A stretch of DNA of 64,000 nt from Muscardinus avellanarius (lineage: Eukaryota; Chordata; Mammalia; Rodentia; Gliridae). The translations under genes were made by a program, and so were the position numbers. The stretch covers positions 112,022,040 to 112,086,039 of the forward strand of contig OY726564.1 of NCBI GenBank assembly GCA_963383645.1, written 5' to 3'. Under the pieces are notes generated by a model, which worked only from the letters and a program-made list of their open reading frames with translations, did no database searches and was not told the origin of the DNA. This document shows positions 11,932-21,599 of the stretch, one piece after another (position 1 is the stretch's first letter; the number at the start of each line of letters is the position of its first letter).

Positions 11932-12115
11932 GTGCTAGGACTCATCTCGGGGCCTCATGCATGCTAGAAAGCACTCCACCACTGAACTACATCCCCACAT
12001 CTTTACGTTTTCTTTTGAGAGAGGGTCTTGTCAAGTTATCAAGGCTGGCCAGGAACTTGTGAGCCTCCCGCCTTGGCCTCTGAAGGAGCTGGGATTACAG
12101 GCATGCGCCACTGCC
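11932..12115 (-). mobile_element. Old B1-ID SINE with complete ID part
   Basis: Unlike types A and B, this copy retains the ID segment with catgcatgctagaaagcac. It is more diverged and so older, perhaps near the ancestor of the shortened tail. Confidence 0.75.
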
Positions 12116-12187
12116 ATTCAATCTTACTTGTACAAATTCACAACAAATCTGAACGCCCTAATGCTAGTTAAAAAAAAAAAAAAAAAA

Positions 12188-12390
12188 AGCCGGGCGTGGT
12201 GGCGCAGGCTTGTAATGCGCAGGCTTGCAATCCCCGGCCTTGGGAGGCGGAGACAGGAGGATGCGCTGGTTAGTGCCAGCCTCGGTGGCTTAAGAGACTC
12301 TGTTTCCAAATTTAAAAATATAAAATGGGTCTGGGAGTGTAGCCCGGAGGTACAAGGGCTTCCAGGAACCCCAGTACCACCAAAAAAAAA
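12188..12390 (+). mobile_element. Type B SINE with duplicated head segment
   Basis: A plus type B copy in which gcgcaggcttgtaat is repeated as gcgcaggcttgcaat within the head, a 15-bp tandem duplication. Confidence 0.9.
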
Positions 12391-12733
12391 TAAAATAAAA
12401 TAAAAAAAGAAGAGGTTAAATAGCAAAATCAGGGGGGAAAAGAGCTTAATTCATTAGCTAAATTTTTAAATAGCTGTTAATTAGGGAATAAAAGCCAGAC
12501 TATTTTCCCCCTTGCTGAATTACCATATTTTCTTCTAAATAAACTTGGTCTCAGGGGGCTAATCGTACTCTATATCTCAAACTGTTAGTCTAACCCAGGC
12601 GTTCAAAACGTAAATGACTTCTCACAGACGAGTTTTTATTGAAAACATTTAAGTTGTTCTTCAAAGCTGCTCTCTTATTTTCTAATATTTCTCTTTCATC
12701 ATATTGCCAAAATGGATTTGGGGAAGCCCCCCC

Positions 12734-12734
<1 letters not shown>

Positions 12735-12768
<34 letters not shown>

Positions 12769-12939
12769 GTGGCACTGGGGTTCCTGGAAGCCCTTCTACC
12801 TCCGGGCTACACTCCCAGACTTTTTTATTTTTGGAAACAGGGTCTCATAAACCAGCGAGGCTGGCTTCAAACCTGCGTGATCCTCCTGTCTCTGCCTCCC
12901 AAGCGCGGGGATTACAAGCGTGCGCCGCCACGCCCGGCG
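12735..12939 (-). mobile_element. Type B SINE
   Basis: A T-run of over 30 bases is the tail. The target duplication gggaagcccc lies at about 12,720 and 12,940. Confidence 0.93.
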
Positions 12940-13146
12940 GGAAGCCCCTTTTTTAAAGCTTATTTTTAATTGAATTTAGTGGTGAAATAAAAATAAACTT
13001 AAATGTAAAATGACATTGCATGTGGAAACTTTGAAGGGCCTTTGTCAACTGAGGTACAATTATTAATATTCTAAAGAAATTATATTATCTAGGTTGCTTG
13101 TAATCAAAGTTGCTACTTGCTTTACCTAAACAGGGAAATTGGCACG

Positions 13147-13159
13147 TTTGCCTAGCAAC
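13147..13159. promoter_or_regulatory. RFX/X-box-like site beside the gap
   Basis: The sequence tttgcctagcaac differs at one position from the palindromic RFX site gttgcctagcaac. It lies 16 bp from the gap edge, about 2.4 kb upstream of exon 1. A single short match is weak evidence. Confidence 0.25.
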
Positions 13160-13175
13160 AGCAGCTAAAACCTTC

Positions 13176-13375
13176 NNNNNNNNNNNNNNNNNNNNNNNNN
13201 NNNNNNNNNNNNNNNNNNNNNNNNNNNNNNNNNNNNNNNNNNNNNNNNNNNNNNNNNNNNNNNNNNNNNNNNNNNNNNNNNNNNNNNNNNNNNNNNNNNN
13301 NNNNNNNNNNNNNNNNNNNNNNNNNNNNNNNNNNNNNNNNNNNNNNNNNNNNNNNNNNNNNNNNNNNNNNNNNNN
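13176..13375. other. Assembly gap, 200 N
   Basis: Exactly 200 N, a round number that usually marks a gap of estimated or arbitrary size. Both flanks are unique sequence, about 2.4 kb upstream of exon 1. Confidence 0.99.
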
Positions 13376-13906
13376 GGACTGTCCCACCTAATATTTTCAG
13401 ACAGCAGTTGTCTGAGGTTGACCGAAATCCCAGGAACTATGGCTCCGGATGACTACAGTATTTAGTACGTTGAGGAGAAGATTACAGATTTAGCTCACTT
13501 CAAAGGCAGTTATTACAATCAGTAGAAAGCAACCAATAGGTCTTCCAAAAAGAAGAGGAATATCTTTCATTTCTTTAGTGGCTGGATGATGTTACCAATG
13601 AAAAAGAATTCTTCCTTGCCAAGTTTAGGCAAGTGTATAAAATACATTTTACAAATAATGTAAAAACGCCGTTTCGATGATTCAACTTTTCAAGTTAGAG
13701 GCAGGAGCTTCTCTTAATACAATGCTTTTCTTGGTACGGGTGAGGTATACAAATGAAGACGAGAATAATAAATTCTGTGCTTTGTAGACCGAGACCTGAG
13801 GCAGAGAACACTGTGAGGAAGCATTAATGGGTGTGTTTTGGGGAACTATCGCTTTACACAATTTATTTAAAAACAGACACACTATGGTATTAAAAGAATT
13901 CAATTT

Positions 13907-14026
13907 CTCAGCAACCTAGTGAGATCCTATTTAAAAAATAAAACATAAATTAGAAAGGGGCTAGGTGAAGGTGTAGATCAGAGGTAGAATGTCTCTGGTT
14001 CAATTCCCCAATACCACAGAATAAGT
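13907..14026 (+). mobile_element. 5'-truncated SINE
   Basis: Only the middle and ID tail are present (from cagcaacctagtgagatcc). Confidence 0.78.
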
Positions 14027-14216
14027 ACATAAAAATAAATTTAAAAATATTTTTCCTCCTCTCCAAATCAGGGGTTTAGTTAAACTGAATTGTCTTCCAG
14101 GTGTCTCGTATCCTCCAGAACCATAAACAGCATCTTTTCCATAAGGGTAAAAAATTTACAAAGGCCACAAGGATTTTTTCCGTTTGTTTTTTCGGGGAGG
14201 GGGGTTGTTTTGTTTG

Positions 14217-14277
14217 TTTTGTGGTACTGAGGATTGAACCGAGGGGTATTCTATTCTACCTCTACCACTCCCAGCCT

Positions 14278-14326
<49 letters not shown>

Positions 14327-14633
14327 ACTGGGGGTGGAACCCAGGGGCTTTCTACCTCCAGGCTATACTCCCAGACCTATTTTATATTTTATTTGGAAAC
14401 GGTCTCACTAAATTGCTGAGGCTGGCTTTGAACCTGTGAGATCCTCCTGTCTCCGCCTCCCAAGCGTGGGGATTACAAGCGTGCACCACCGCGCCTGGCA
14501 ACACTCGCAGCCCTTTTTATATCTTCTTTTTAAGCTGAGTCTCGATTCATTGCTGAGGCTGTCCTCAAACCTGTGACCCCCCGGTCTCAGCCTCCCAAGT
14601 ACTGGGATTACAGGTGTGCGCCACCACGTCAGA
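14217..14633 (-). mobile_element. Type B SINE nested in a type A SINE
   Basis: The outer minus copy is split into 14,217-14,277 and 14,501-14,633. The inner copy (14,326-14,500) has a (TTG)n tail at 14,278-14,325. The duplicated target cactc(c/g)cagcc flanks the inner copy. Confidence 0.88.
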
Positions 14634-14639
14634 TTTAAG

Positions 14640-14706
14640 GTTAGCTTTTATTTTTGATGTATTTATTTTTATCGGGGCACTGTAATCACACATCATAGGT
14701 TCAGAG
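14640..14706 (-). mobile_element. Fragment of an L1-like 3' end
   Basis: The passage tatttttatcggggcactg and cacatcatagg matches the longer copy at 63,468-63,615. Similar sequence ends L1 elements in squirrels (recalled). Confidence 0.45.
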
Positions 14707-15260
14707 CGAGAGCAGCACACAGGCACTCAGCATTTGGCGCGCGTTGCCGTCTGGGTCCCGTCCGGCTGCCTCCCCTGCCCCAGACATGTGAACAGTGATG
14801 ATGATAACTTCGTACACTGACTAACAAAAGCTTATCTCAAGTGTTTCCATCATCAAACCTCCCTTTTCACTCCCCCTCTGCCTCCCCCAGCCCCCTTCCA
14901 CTGTCCTTTGACCCCCCTCGCTGACCCGAGGTCCTGGCCCACTTTCTAGGTCACTGGGCAGTGACCACGCCGGCCCCTGGCGGAGCGGCAGGTCCCCGAG
15001 CCCTTCTCCGGGCGGACCGGACGGTGTAGCCGGTGTTGCCCGCCCAGCAGGACCGGGAGGAGGAACCCTTTGGGGTCTCTGTGGCAGGGGTGACCGAGAG
15101 GACAAGCCCGGTGTGCCTGAGATCCGGGGCAAAGGGCAGAAGACACGTGGATGCTGGGATTGAGGAAAGGGTCGGGGCCGAGCTGGCCAGGGCAGCGGAA
15201 GTGGCCGGTCGAGCTCCGCGGCCGCTCGGGGCCGCCGAGAAACAAACGCTGCTAAACGCT

Positions 15261-15294
15261 CGGGGCCGCTCGGGGCCGCTCGGGGCCGCTCGGG
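15261..15294. repeat. Tandem 10-mer in the CpG island
   Basis: The unit cggggccgct is repeated more than three times head to tail upstream of the GC-box array, with a further partial copy near 15,223. It looks like a short GC-rich minisatellite. Copy number is likely to vary between individuals or species. Confidence 0.75.
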
Positions 15295-15324
15295 CGACAG
15301 CGGGCGGCGCTGACTCGGAGCAGC

Positions 15325-15560
15325 CCGCCCCGCCCTCGCCCCGCCCTCGCCCCGCCCTCGCCCCGCCTCGGCCCGCCCCTCCATCGCCCCGCCCTCGCCC
15401 CGCCCTCGCCTCGGCCCCCGGCCCCCGGCCCCGCCCCTTCCTCGCCCCGCCCCGCTCTCGCCCCGCCTCGGCCCCGCCCTCGCCCGCCCCGGCCCCGCCC
15501 CGCCCTCGCCCCGCCCCGGGGCGGAGCCTCCCCTGGTCCCGCCCCCGTCTCCGGGGCGGG
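15325..15560. promoter_or_regulatory. RC3H1: GC-box (Sp1-type) array
   Basis: About 230 bp are made almost entirely of variants of gccccgccctc, with a gggcggagc and a gggcgggccgg at the 3' end. CCGCCC/GGGCGG cores recur every 10-20 bp. Such arrays bind Sp/KLF factors and set start sites in TATA-less promoters. The array sits immediately upstream of the estimated start of exon 1. The strong strand asymmetry (C-rich top strand, G-rich bottom strand) also gives G-quadruplex potential on the bottom strand. Confidence 0.75.
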
Positions 15561-15644
15561 CCGGAGTCTGAGGAAGAGGAAGGGGACGAGGACAACGAGC
15601 GACGGGGCGGCGGAGGACGCGGCGGAGGGAGAGGAGGCCGACCA

Positions 15645-15654
15645 CAAGATGGCC
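15645..15654 (+). promoter_or_regulatory. RC3H1: YY1-type initiator-proximal site
   Basis: The sequence caagatggcc matches the AAGATGGC core of YY1 sites, which are typically found just downstream of the start site of TATA-less housekeeping promoters in this orientation. The ATG inside this motif is also the start of the upstream ORF described below. Confidence 0.6.
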
Positions 15655-15757
15655 CCTGCTGCAGGAGCGGCCCCGGCAGCAGCAGGTGGGCGGCCGGAGG
15701 CGGCGCTGGCGGCGGCGGCGGCCGGGGCCCGGCGGCCGGGGACCGAGGCCGAGTCGA

Positions 15758-15788
<31 letters not shown>

Positions 15789-15825
15789 CGCGGCGGGGGC
15801 GGCGGCCGCGGGGACTCGGAGCTGA
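15649..15825 (+). other. Candidate alanine-rich upstream ORF in exon 1
   Basis: From ATG at 15,649 the frame runs 58 codons to TGA at 15,823-15,825, wholly inside exon 1. The start context (A at -3, G at +4) is strong. The predicted peptide starts MAPAAGAAPAAAGG and holds two long alanine runs from the GGC triplets, with an internal Met in a GTCGATGG context. It has no recognisable domain. If translated it would lower initiation at the Roquin-1 start in exon 2. It may instead be a by-product of the GGC repeat. Confidence 0.35.
15697..15812 (+). repeat. GGC triplet repeats in exon 1
   Basis: Two runs of GGC/GCG triplets, about 15,700-15,722 and 15,757-15,788, are followed by further GGC-rich sequence. 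They lie in the RC3H1 5' leader and should form stable RNA structure. In the frame of the upstream ORF they encode alanine. Confidence 0.85.
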
Positions 15826-16689
15826 GAGGAGCTGCTGCTCGGACCAGCGCGGTGAGCGGGCCGGGCGGCGGGAACAATGGCAGCGCGGCCGGGCCCGGCG
15901 CCCTCGCCGTCCTCTAGGCCGCGGCCTCGCGTGCGCGGGCTCGGCCCGGGCGGCGGCGCCGGGGCCCGGGTCCGAGGCGGGGAGGGCGCCGCCTCTCGCG
16001 GGGCCGCGGGGAGGGCGCGCAGGTGGCGCCGAAAGGCAGAAGGAAAAAGAAAAGTCGAGGGTTTGGAGCCGCGGCCGCAGCGCCCGCAGCCAGGCGGCCC
16101 CGCTCCCACGCCCGAGCATCAGTGGCCCGTAAACACCAGCGGTGCCCGGGGCCCCTGGAGCGGCGCTCCCCAACTCTTGACATCCCAGAATAGTCCTGAA
16201 GCGGGGAACAAAGCCACGTACTGGCTCCGCGGAGACCCGTCGTCATCTTTGGACAGGACTTGGGCTCTCGGGAGCCGGGTTTGAGTTATTCATGGGGACC
16301 CTAAGAAACCACACCAGCTAGCGAGGCCGGACCCCAGAAGGCACGTCTCGGGCCGCGAGCGGGGCTGCGGGGCCAGCCGAAGAACTTAGGGTGTGCAGCC
16401 CTGCCCTGGGTTCTGATTTTGTCCTCCACTCCTACCGTGAGTGAAGCCTTTTCCTCTGCGCTTGAAATTGGGTTTCCCAAGCAGATTTTGTAAGATTTCA
16501 AAAACTCTTACAAATGTTTTTCAGGCACGAGAAACAACTGCGGTTCCGTTTGAAATGTCGATTGTCTTCAAGTGCAGCCCTTCTCATATTTGTGTATCAT
16601 ACTGTGAATTTGTATATTCATTCATAGTGTCTGAAACTTTAAAGTTAACTACTTCTTCTAAACTTCATTTTTCTTTTTTTCTTTTTTTT

Positions 16690-16897
16690 TTCCTTTGTGG
16701 TACTGGAGATTGAACCCAGGGGCCTACTACCTCCGAGCTACACCCCCAGCCCCTTTTTTTATTCTTTATTTTGAAACAGTGTCTCACTGAGTTGCAAGGG
16801 CCTCTCACCAAGTAGCTGAGGCTGGACCAGAACCCTGATCCTCCTGTCTCAGCCTCCCCAATGCTGGGATTACAAGCGTGCGCCACCACGCCCGGTT
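16690..16897 (-). mobile_element. Type A SINE at the edge of the CpG island
   Basis: The first SINE downstream of exon 1, about 840 bp into intron 1. Flanking aaactt(c/t)atttt fits a target duplication. Confidence 0.9.
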
Positions 16898-17460
16898 TAA
16901 ACTTTATTTTAAACAAAAAAAGATTAGACTTGTTTCTATTCCAGATTCTATCCATGTAAACTAAAGTTTTTATGAACACTGCTTGAATGGATCCAAGAAG
17001 ACTGTTTTAACATTGAGTTGCAGGCTCCATCTTAAGGTACATTCTTAAAAGGAAGACTGACCTGTGCAGAGAAGACACTAGTCAATCTCTTTCCCCATTT
17101 CTAGGGTAAATTTCTAAGTATGATTGGTCCATACCTTTCATAATTGAAGGCATGGTCAGGCTGTGGGAAGTTTAATGCGTAGCATCATTCGTAGCTTAAA
17201 CTGTCTTCTTTGGATTTGAAGTGTACTGGGATGAGTATCAATACTTTCGTTTCAGGCCTCATGTAAATAATGTGGATGTCTGATCTTTAGAAGAGTAGGG
17301 GGAAATTTTTCTCAGGCTTCTGCTAATGGTGACTTTTTTGGAAATAATTCAGAAAAAACACCTTTTCATTAAGTGCTAAAATTTGTGATTTTCTTTCTCA
17401 TGATAAAATTTGTTCAGTCCCAGAGTTCGAGTAAAGCCTATATTGTAATGATGCTTAAGC

Positions 17461-17664
17461 TTTTTTTTTTTTTTTTTTTTTTAAATACTGGAAATTGAAC
17501 CACTGAGCTATACCCCCAACCCTTTTCGTTTTGAAACAAGGTCCTCACTGGGCTGCTGAAAAATCTTGTTAAACTGCTGAGGCTGGTCTGGGACCTGTGA
17601 ACCTATCTCCTGTCTCAGTCTCTCAAGTACTGGGATTAGAGATATGCACCACCACGCCTAGCTA
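17461..17664 (-). mobile_element. Composite SINE, older
   Basis: Flanked by a target duplication, atgatgcttaa(g/a)c (about 17,449 and 17,665). The tail is shortened (ggaaattgaaccactgagc). Confidence 0.88.
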
Positions 17665-17827
17665 TGATGCTTAAACTTATTTGTGGCCCTAAACCTATTA
17701 GAACAATTATACTAATTTATGAGTTTGTAAAGTTTAAGTGGACAGTGTACTTTGTTATGGAAAAAAAAAACCCTCATGTGTCAAGGACTAATTTACCTTA
17801 TTTGGTATCTTTTTCCTGAAAACAAAG

Positions 17828-17829
<2 letters not shown>

Positions 17830-17873
<44 letters not shown>

Positions 17874-17917
17874 GTTACTGGGGATTGAACCCAGGAGCGT
17901 CAGCACACTGGGCCTGG
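17830..17917 (-). mobile_element. Ultra-short SINE with TG tail and perfect target duplication
   Basis: A (GT)n run and 45 bp of SINE tail and 5' end are all that lie between two perfect copies of cctgaaaacaaagct (17,815-17,829 and 17,918-17,932). The middle is missing. Confidence 0.85.
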
Positions 17918-18301
17918 CCTGAAAACAAAGCTTTTTAAGTGGTAAGATTTTGTATTTGAACCTTGATATTAACCCAACAATTAGTGGCCTGAGTCTGGTC
18001 CCTACTTTTGTTTAATATTGAAAATTTTCCTTGGAAGTTATTTTTATTAACTTTGTTTTGACGCAGTTAAGATGTGATTCCTCAGTTGTCATAATCAGTA
18101 TCAGTGCTCATTATTCTCAAGTAAAAGTTAGAAATTTTCTGTATTTTGGAACCATCGCTTAAGAATTACATTTGCAATTTCTTGGTAATATTAAAAGTTA
18201 ATATAGTTAGATTTGTTTGAAGAGACTGGAGGAGAATTTTGTGCATAATAAAGAATTACAGTTTTCAGAGCATATTTTTTTGATGAATAAAAACATTATT
18301 T

Positions 18302-18361
18302 TATTGTGGTGCTGGGTATTGAACCCAAGATCATTCTATCTGTGAGGTAAACCCTAGCCTG

Positions 18362-18394
<33 letters not shown>

Positions 18395-18771
18395 CTTCTT
18401 CTTTTTTTTTTTTTTTTTTTTTTTTTTTGTGGTACCAGGGATGGAACCCAGGGGCATTCTACCTCCAAGCTACACCCCCAGCCCTATTTTTTAGTTTTTT
18501 TTTTTGAAACAGGGTCTCACTGAGCTGCAAAGGGCCTCACTAAGTAGCTGAGGCTGTCTGCGAACCCCAATCCTCCAGTCTCTGCCTCCCAAATGCTGGG
18601 ATCACAAGCATTTACAAGCGTGAGCCACCACGCCCAGCTTTATTCTTTATTTTGAAACAGGGTCTAAGTTGCTGAGGGCCTCACTAAGTAGCTGAGGCTG
18701 GCCATAACCCAGATCCTTCCATCTCAGCCTCTCAACTGATGGGATTACAAGCATGTGCCACCATGCCCGGT
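18302..18771 (-). mobile_element. SINE nested in a SINE
   Basis: The outer minus copy is split into 18,302-18,365 and 18,640-18,771. The inner copy (18,428-18,639) has a (TTTC)n/T tail at 18,366-18,427. The two outer halves rejoin in the linker without overlap. Confidence 0.85.
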
Positions 18772-18787
18772 ATGTTATCTCATTTAT

Positions 18788-19024
18788 TTTATTATTATTA
18801 TTATTATTATTATTTTTTTTTTTTTTTTTTTTTTTTTGGTGGTGCTGGGGTTCCTGGAAGCCCTTCTACCTTCAGGCTACACTCCCAGACCTATTTTTAC
18901 ATTTTTTTTCCATTTGGAAACAGGGTCTCCTAAGCCAGTGCGCGCGGCTGGCTTTGAACCTGTGCGATCCTCCTGTCTCTGCCTCCCAAGCGCGGGGATT
19001 ACAAGCGTGCGCCACCGCGCCTGG
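18788..19024 (-). mobile_element. Type B SINE
   Basis: The tail is (ATT)n then a T-run. Target duplication a(t/c)gttatctc lies at 18,772 and 19,025. Confidence 0.93.
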
Positions 19025-19139
19025 CACGTTATCTCTTTTAATTCTGGTTATGCTGCGATATTGGTTGTATTTTCTGAGGAGAAATAGGTAAGTAGCCAAA
19101 AGGTCACATAATTAATAGGTAAAAGAGCTTACTCAAATC

Positions 19140-19141
<2 letters not shown>

Positions 19142-19173
<32 letters not shown>

Positions 19174-19349
19174 ACTGGGGATGGAACCCCTGGGCTACAC
19201 TCCCAGACCTGTTTTATATTTTATTTGGAAACAAGGTCTCACTATGTTGCTGAGAGCCTCACTAAGTATCTGAATCAGGCTTCCCTACCAGTCCTCCTGT
19301 CTCAGCCTCCCAAGTGCTGGGATTGCAAGCGTGCGCATCACGCCCGGCT
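19142..19349 (-). mobile_element. Type B-related SINE with TG tail
   Basis: A (TG)n run at 19,142-19,170 replaces the A-tail. The ID part is shortened (ggaacccctgggc). Confidence 0.88.
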
Positions 19350-20562
19350 AAACCCATGCATTATGCCAAAGATTAAGCTTTACTGCTGCTACCATTCGTG
19401 TGTCACTATTAAACTGAGGCATCTTCTGTGTTGACAGAAGATTTTTTTTAACTGCAAACTATGTTTTGTAATGCTGTACTTACCCTTAGCCCTGTTATTA
19501 TTTGTACCATGCCAAATATTCACTTATATGACCGAGGAAGTGTTTATTTGTGAAAGTCCCAAAAGAAAGTACTTATTTTTGTTTTAGTAGAAGTGATTAC
19601 TATAAAATATAGAAATTCCTGCTGTTCACGTAGGACAGATTTGTGGCCTTGTTATAATTGTTCATTGCTTTCATCCATTACATAAACAATCACTAAATTG
19701 TACCTTTGAAATACATTATGAAAATTTAAAAGTAACTTAAATAATATTTAATGAAGATAAAATTTAGTGATATAATATTTGAAATTATTTGTAATTTTTG
19801 TTCTATAAGCCATGGATCATTTAGGGTTTTACTGTATTTGTTGTCTCCAGATCTTAAGGTTTGACGTGAGGTTTGATCAGTCTACTAGGGTCTAATCATT
19901 CGGCCCTTGTCTGTACTTGCAAGTAGTCAACATCCAACTGAAGAACCAGCTGATAAATGATCCCTGTTTGGTGAAAGGATCAGGATGTTCCGTGGCAGGG
20001 TGTTCTGACCTGGTTTAGCTTTGGTCCTGCCTATGCTCAGGGTTAGGTATTCTTCAGAACTGAATTCAGAGGGACTTCTCAGGTCGGCCTATGCTAAAAC
20101 AGATTTTAGAATCAGGCTGTTCTCTTTGTTTAATCAAGTAGTCTAGATTGGATTTGGACTATCCTTGGAGGTTAAGATATCAGAATAGCTTTGTCAAGTA
20201 TTTATATGAAGAAATTTTATACATTATTGATTGGGTTGGTGCCTTTAATCTTTTTTGCTGTTTTTGTAATATTAGGTGAGTTTCTTCTTATCTATTCATG
20301 TTTTTCTGATTGGCTGAACTTTGGGAAAGAATTTTCCCCAAATTTGAATTCACTTTACATTCACATTCTTGAGCTGACTTAAATCACTTCTTGTCACAGA
20401 GAAATAAATGTTTTAAAGTTCATTTATATTTTTCTCTGGCATTATATGCAAATGTGTGTCAGAGCAATTGTCTTTTGACATAAGCATTTTGGTAGTGTTT
20501 CCAGGTGACACCAGTATACCCCTCACTTGCTTACTACTGTGCATGTGTGATAATGGTTTGAC

Positions 20563-20757
20563 TTTTTTTTTGTGCGTGTGGTACTGGGGTTTCTGGAAAC
20601 CCTTCTACCTCCGGGCTACACTCCTAGACACCTATTTTTTAATATTTTATTTGGAAACAGGGTCTCTGAAGCCAGCGAGGCTGGCTTCGAACCTGCGTGA
20701 TCCTCCTGTCTCCACCCCCCAAGCGCAGGGATTGCGAGCCTGCGCCACCACGCCCTG
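20563..20757 (-). mobile_element. Type B SINE
   Basis: Target duplication atggtttgact lies at 20,553 and 20,759. It ends a 1.2-kb run without SINEs (19,350-20,562). Confidence 0.92.
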
Positions 20758-20858
20758 CATGGTTTGACTTCTAATGCATTTTATTAGAAACTCTCTAAGG
20801 TCTGAATAACATTTGACATGGTAGCAATTTTTTTGAAGAAGCAAAGATATTCTTTCTT

Positions 20859-21148
20859 TCTTGTACTAGGGATTAAATTTAAGGGCGTTTTTCCCTCCAA
20901 GCTACATCCCCGGCTCTTTTTTTTTTTTTTTTTTTTTGCGGGTTTGGAGATGGAAAACAGGGGCATTCGACCTCCAAGCTACACCCCCTGCCCTATTTTT
21001 TATTCTTTATTTTGAAACAGGGTCTCACTGAGTTGTAGAGGGCCTCACTAAGTAGCTGAGGCTGTCCGCAAACCAAACCGTGATCCTCCGATCCTCCTGT
21101 CTCAGCCTCCCAGGTACTGGGATTATAGATGTGCCCAGGACACCTGGT
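20859..21148 (-). mobile_element. SINE tail fragment followed by a type A SINE
   Basis: An ID-tail fragment (20,859-20,920) abuts the T-run of a minus copy (20,936-21,148) with the gcgggtttggagatgg variant. Confidence 0.82.
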
Positions 21149-21158
21149 TTCTCTGGAT

Positions 21159-21390
21159 TTTTTTTTTTTTTTTTTTTTTTTTTGGTGGTACTGGGGGTGG
21201 ATCTCAGGGTCTTTCTACCTCCAAGCTACACCCCCAGCCCTATGTTTTATTCTGTATTTGGAAACTGGGTCTCACGGAATTGCAAAGGGCCTCCCTCACT
21301 AAGTAGCCAAGGCTGTTTGTGAACCTCATTTCTCCCGTCTCAGCCTCCCAAGTGCTGGGATTATAAGCACACAGCATCACGAGCTGCTGG
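21159..21390 (-). mobile_element. Type A SINE
   Basis: A T-run then the element. Target duplication tctctggattt lies at 21,150 and about 21,393. Confidence 0.9.
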
Positions 21391-21599
21391 CTTCTCTGGA
21401 TTTAAATTATTTTGAGGCGAGATTGCAGAAGAGTACCATGTATAATTGAACCTGCAGAAGAAACTTCTGATGTGATTGGTAGGAATAAAAACCCACTTCA
21501 TTCTGTGCTCTTCCCATGTTGTAAGCACACTGCCAGGGGCTCATTATGGAAGAAAATGGAGAGTTTTAACCAAAAGAGTGCTCAGATCCTCAGACTCTT

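Larger units (their letters stand above)
1..14719. other. Intergenic flank upstream of RC3H1
   Basis: No gene is recognisable here. The stretch holds about 40 SINE copies, three LTR relics and an assembly gap, listed separately. Unique sequence without recognisable content lies at about 1-445, 1740-1975, 2500-2935, 3405-3775, 3965-4170, 6675-7115, 7730-8330, 9055-10255, 11040-11315, 12395-12730, 12945-13175, 13376-13905 and 14030-14215. Open frames in these parts are short, lack family resemblance, and most that are longer run through repeats. Human RC3H1 also has a long gene-poor 5' flank (recalled, not checked here). Confidence 0.7.
15560..15851 (+). other. RC3H1: RC3H1 exon 1, 5' untranslated
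   Basis: The 3' end is set by a good donor, gcg/gtgagc, with the intron starting at 15,852. The 5' end is an estimate, placed just after the GC-box array where the sequence changes to gagtctgaggaagagg. A competing donor cag/gtgggc lies at 15,685/15,686. The exon is extremely GC-rich and contains a YY1-type site, a GGC triplet run and a 58-codon upstream ORF. The main start codon lies in exon 2, so this exon is non-coding for Roquin-1. Confidence 0.7.
14720..16440. promoter_or_regulatory. RC3H1: CpG-island promoter of RC3H1
   Basis: GC content rises abruptly near 14,720 and falls near 16,440, with dense CpG between. There is no TATA box at a sensible distance from exon 1. The core contains an array of GC boxes (about 15,325-15,560), an ETS-like ggaagtgg near 15,197-15,204 and a YY1-type site at 15,645. 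This is the architecture of a broadly expressed, dispersed-start mammalian promoter. The island is the only part of the first 38 kb free of SINEs and CpG-rich, and it coincides with the non-coding first exon. Confidence 0.9.

Noticed and set aside
15697..15812. Could the GGC repeats mark a coding first exon of Roquin-1?
   Set aside because: The frame ends in TGA before the donor, and the known N-terminus starts in exon 2.
14821..16173. A 450-codon open frame on the minus strand over the CpG island, with two overlapping long frames beside it and a 294-codon frame on the plus strand
   Set aside because: All arise because stop codons are rare in very GC-rich sequence. The translations are Arg/Pro/Ala/Gly-rich in every frame, have no domain, and run across the GC-box array and exon 1.
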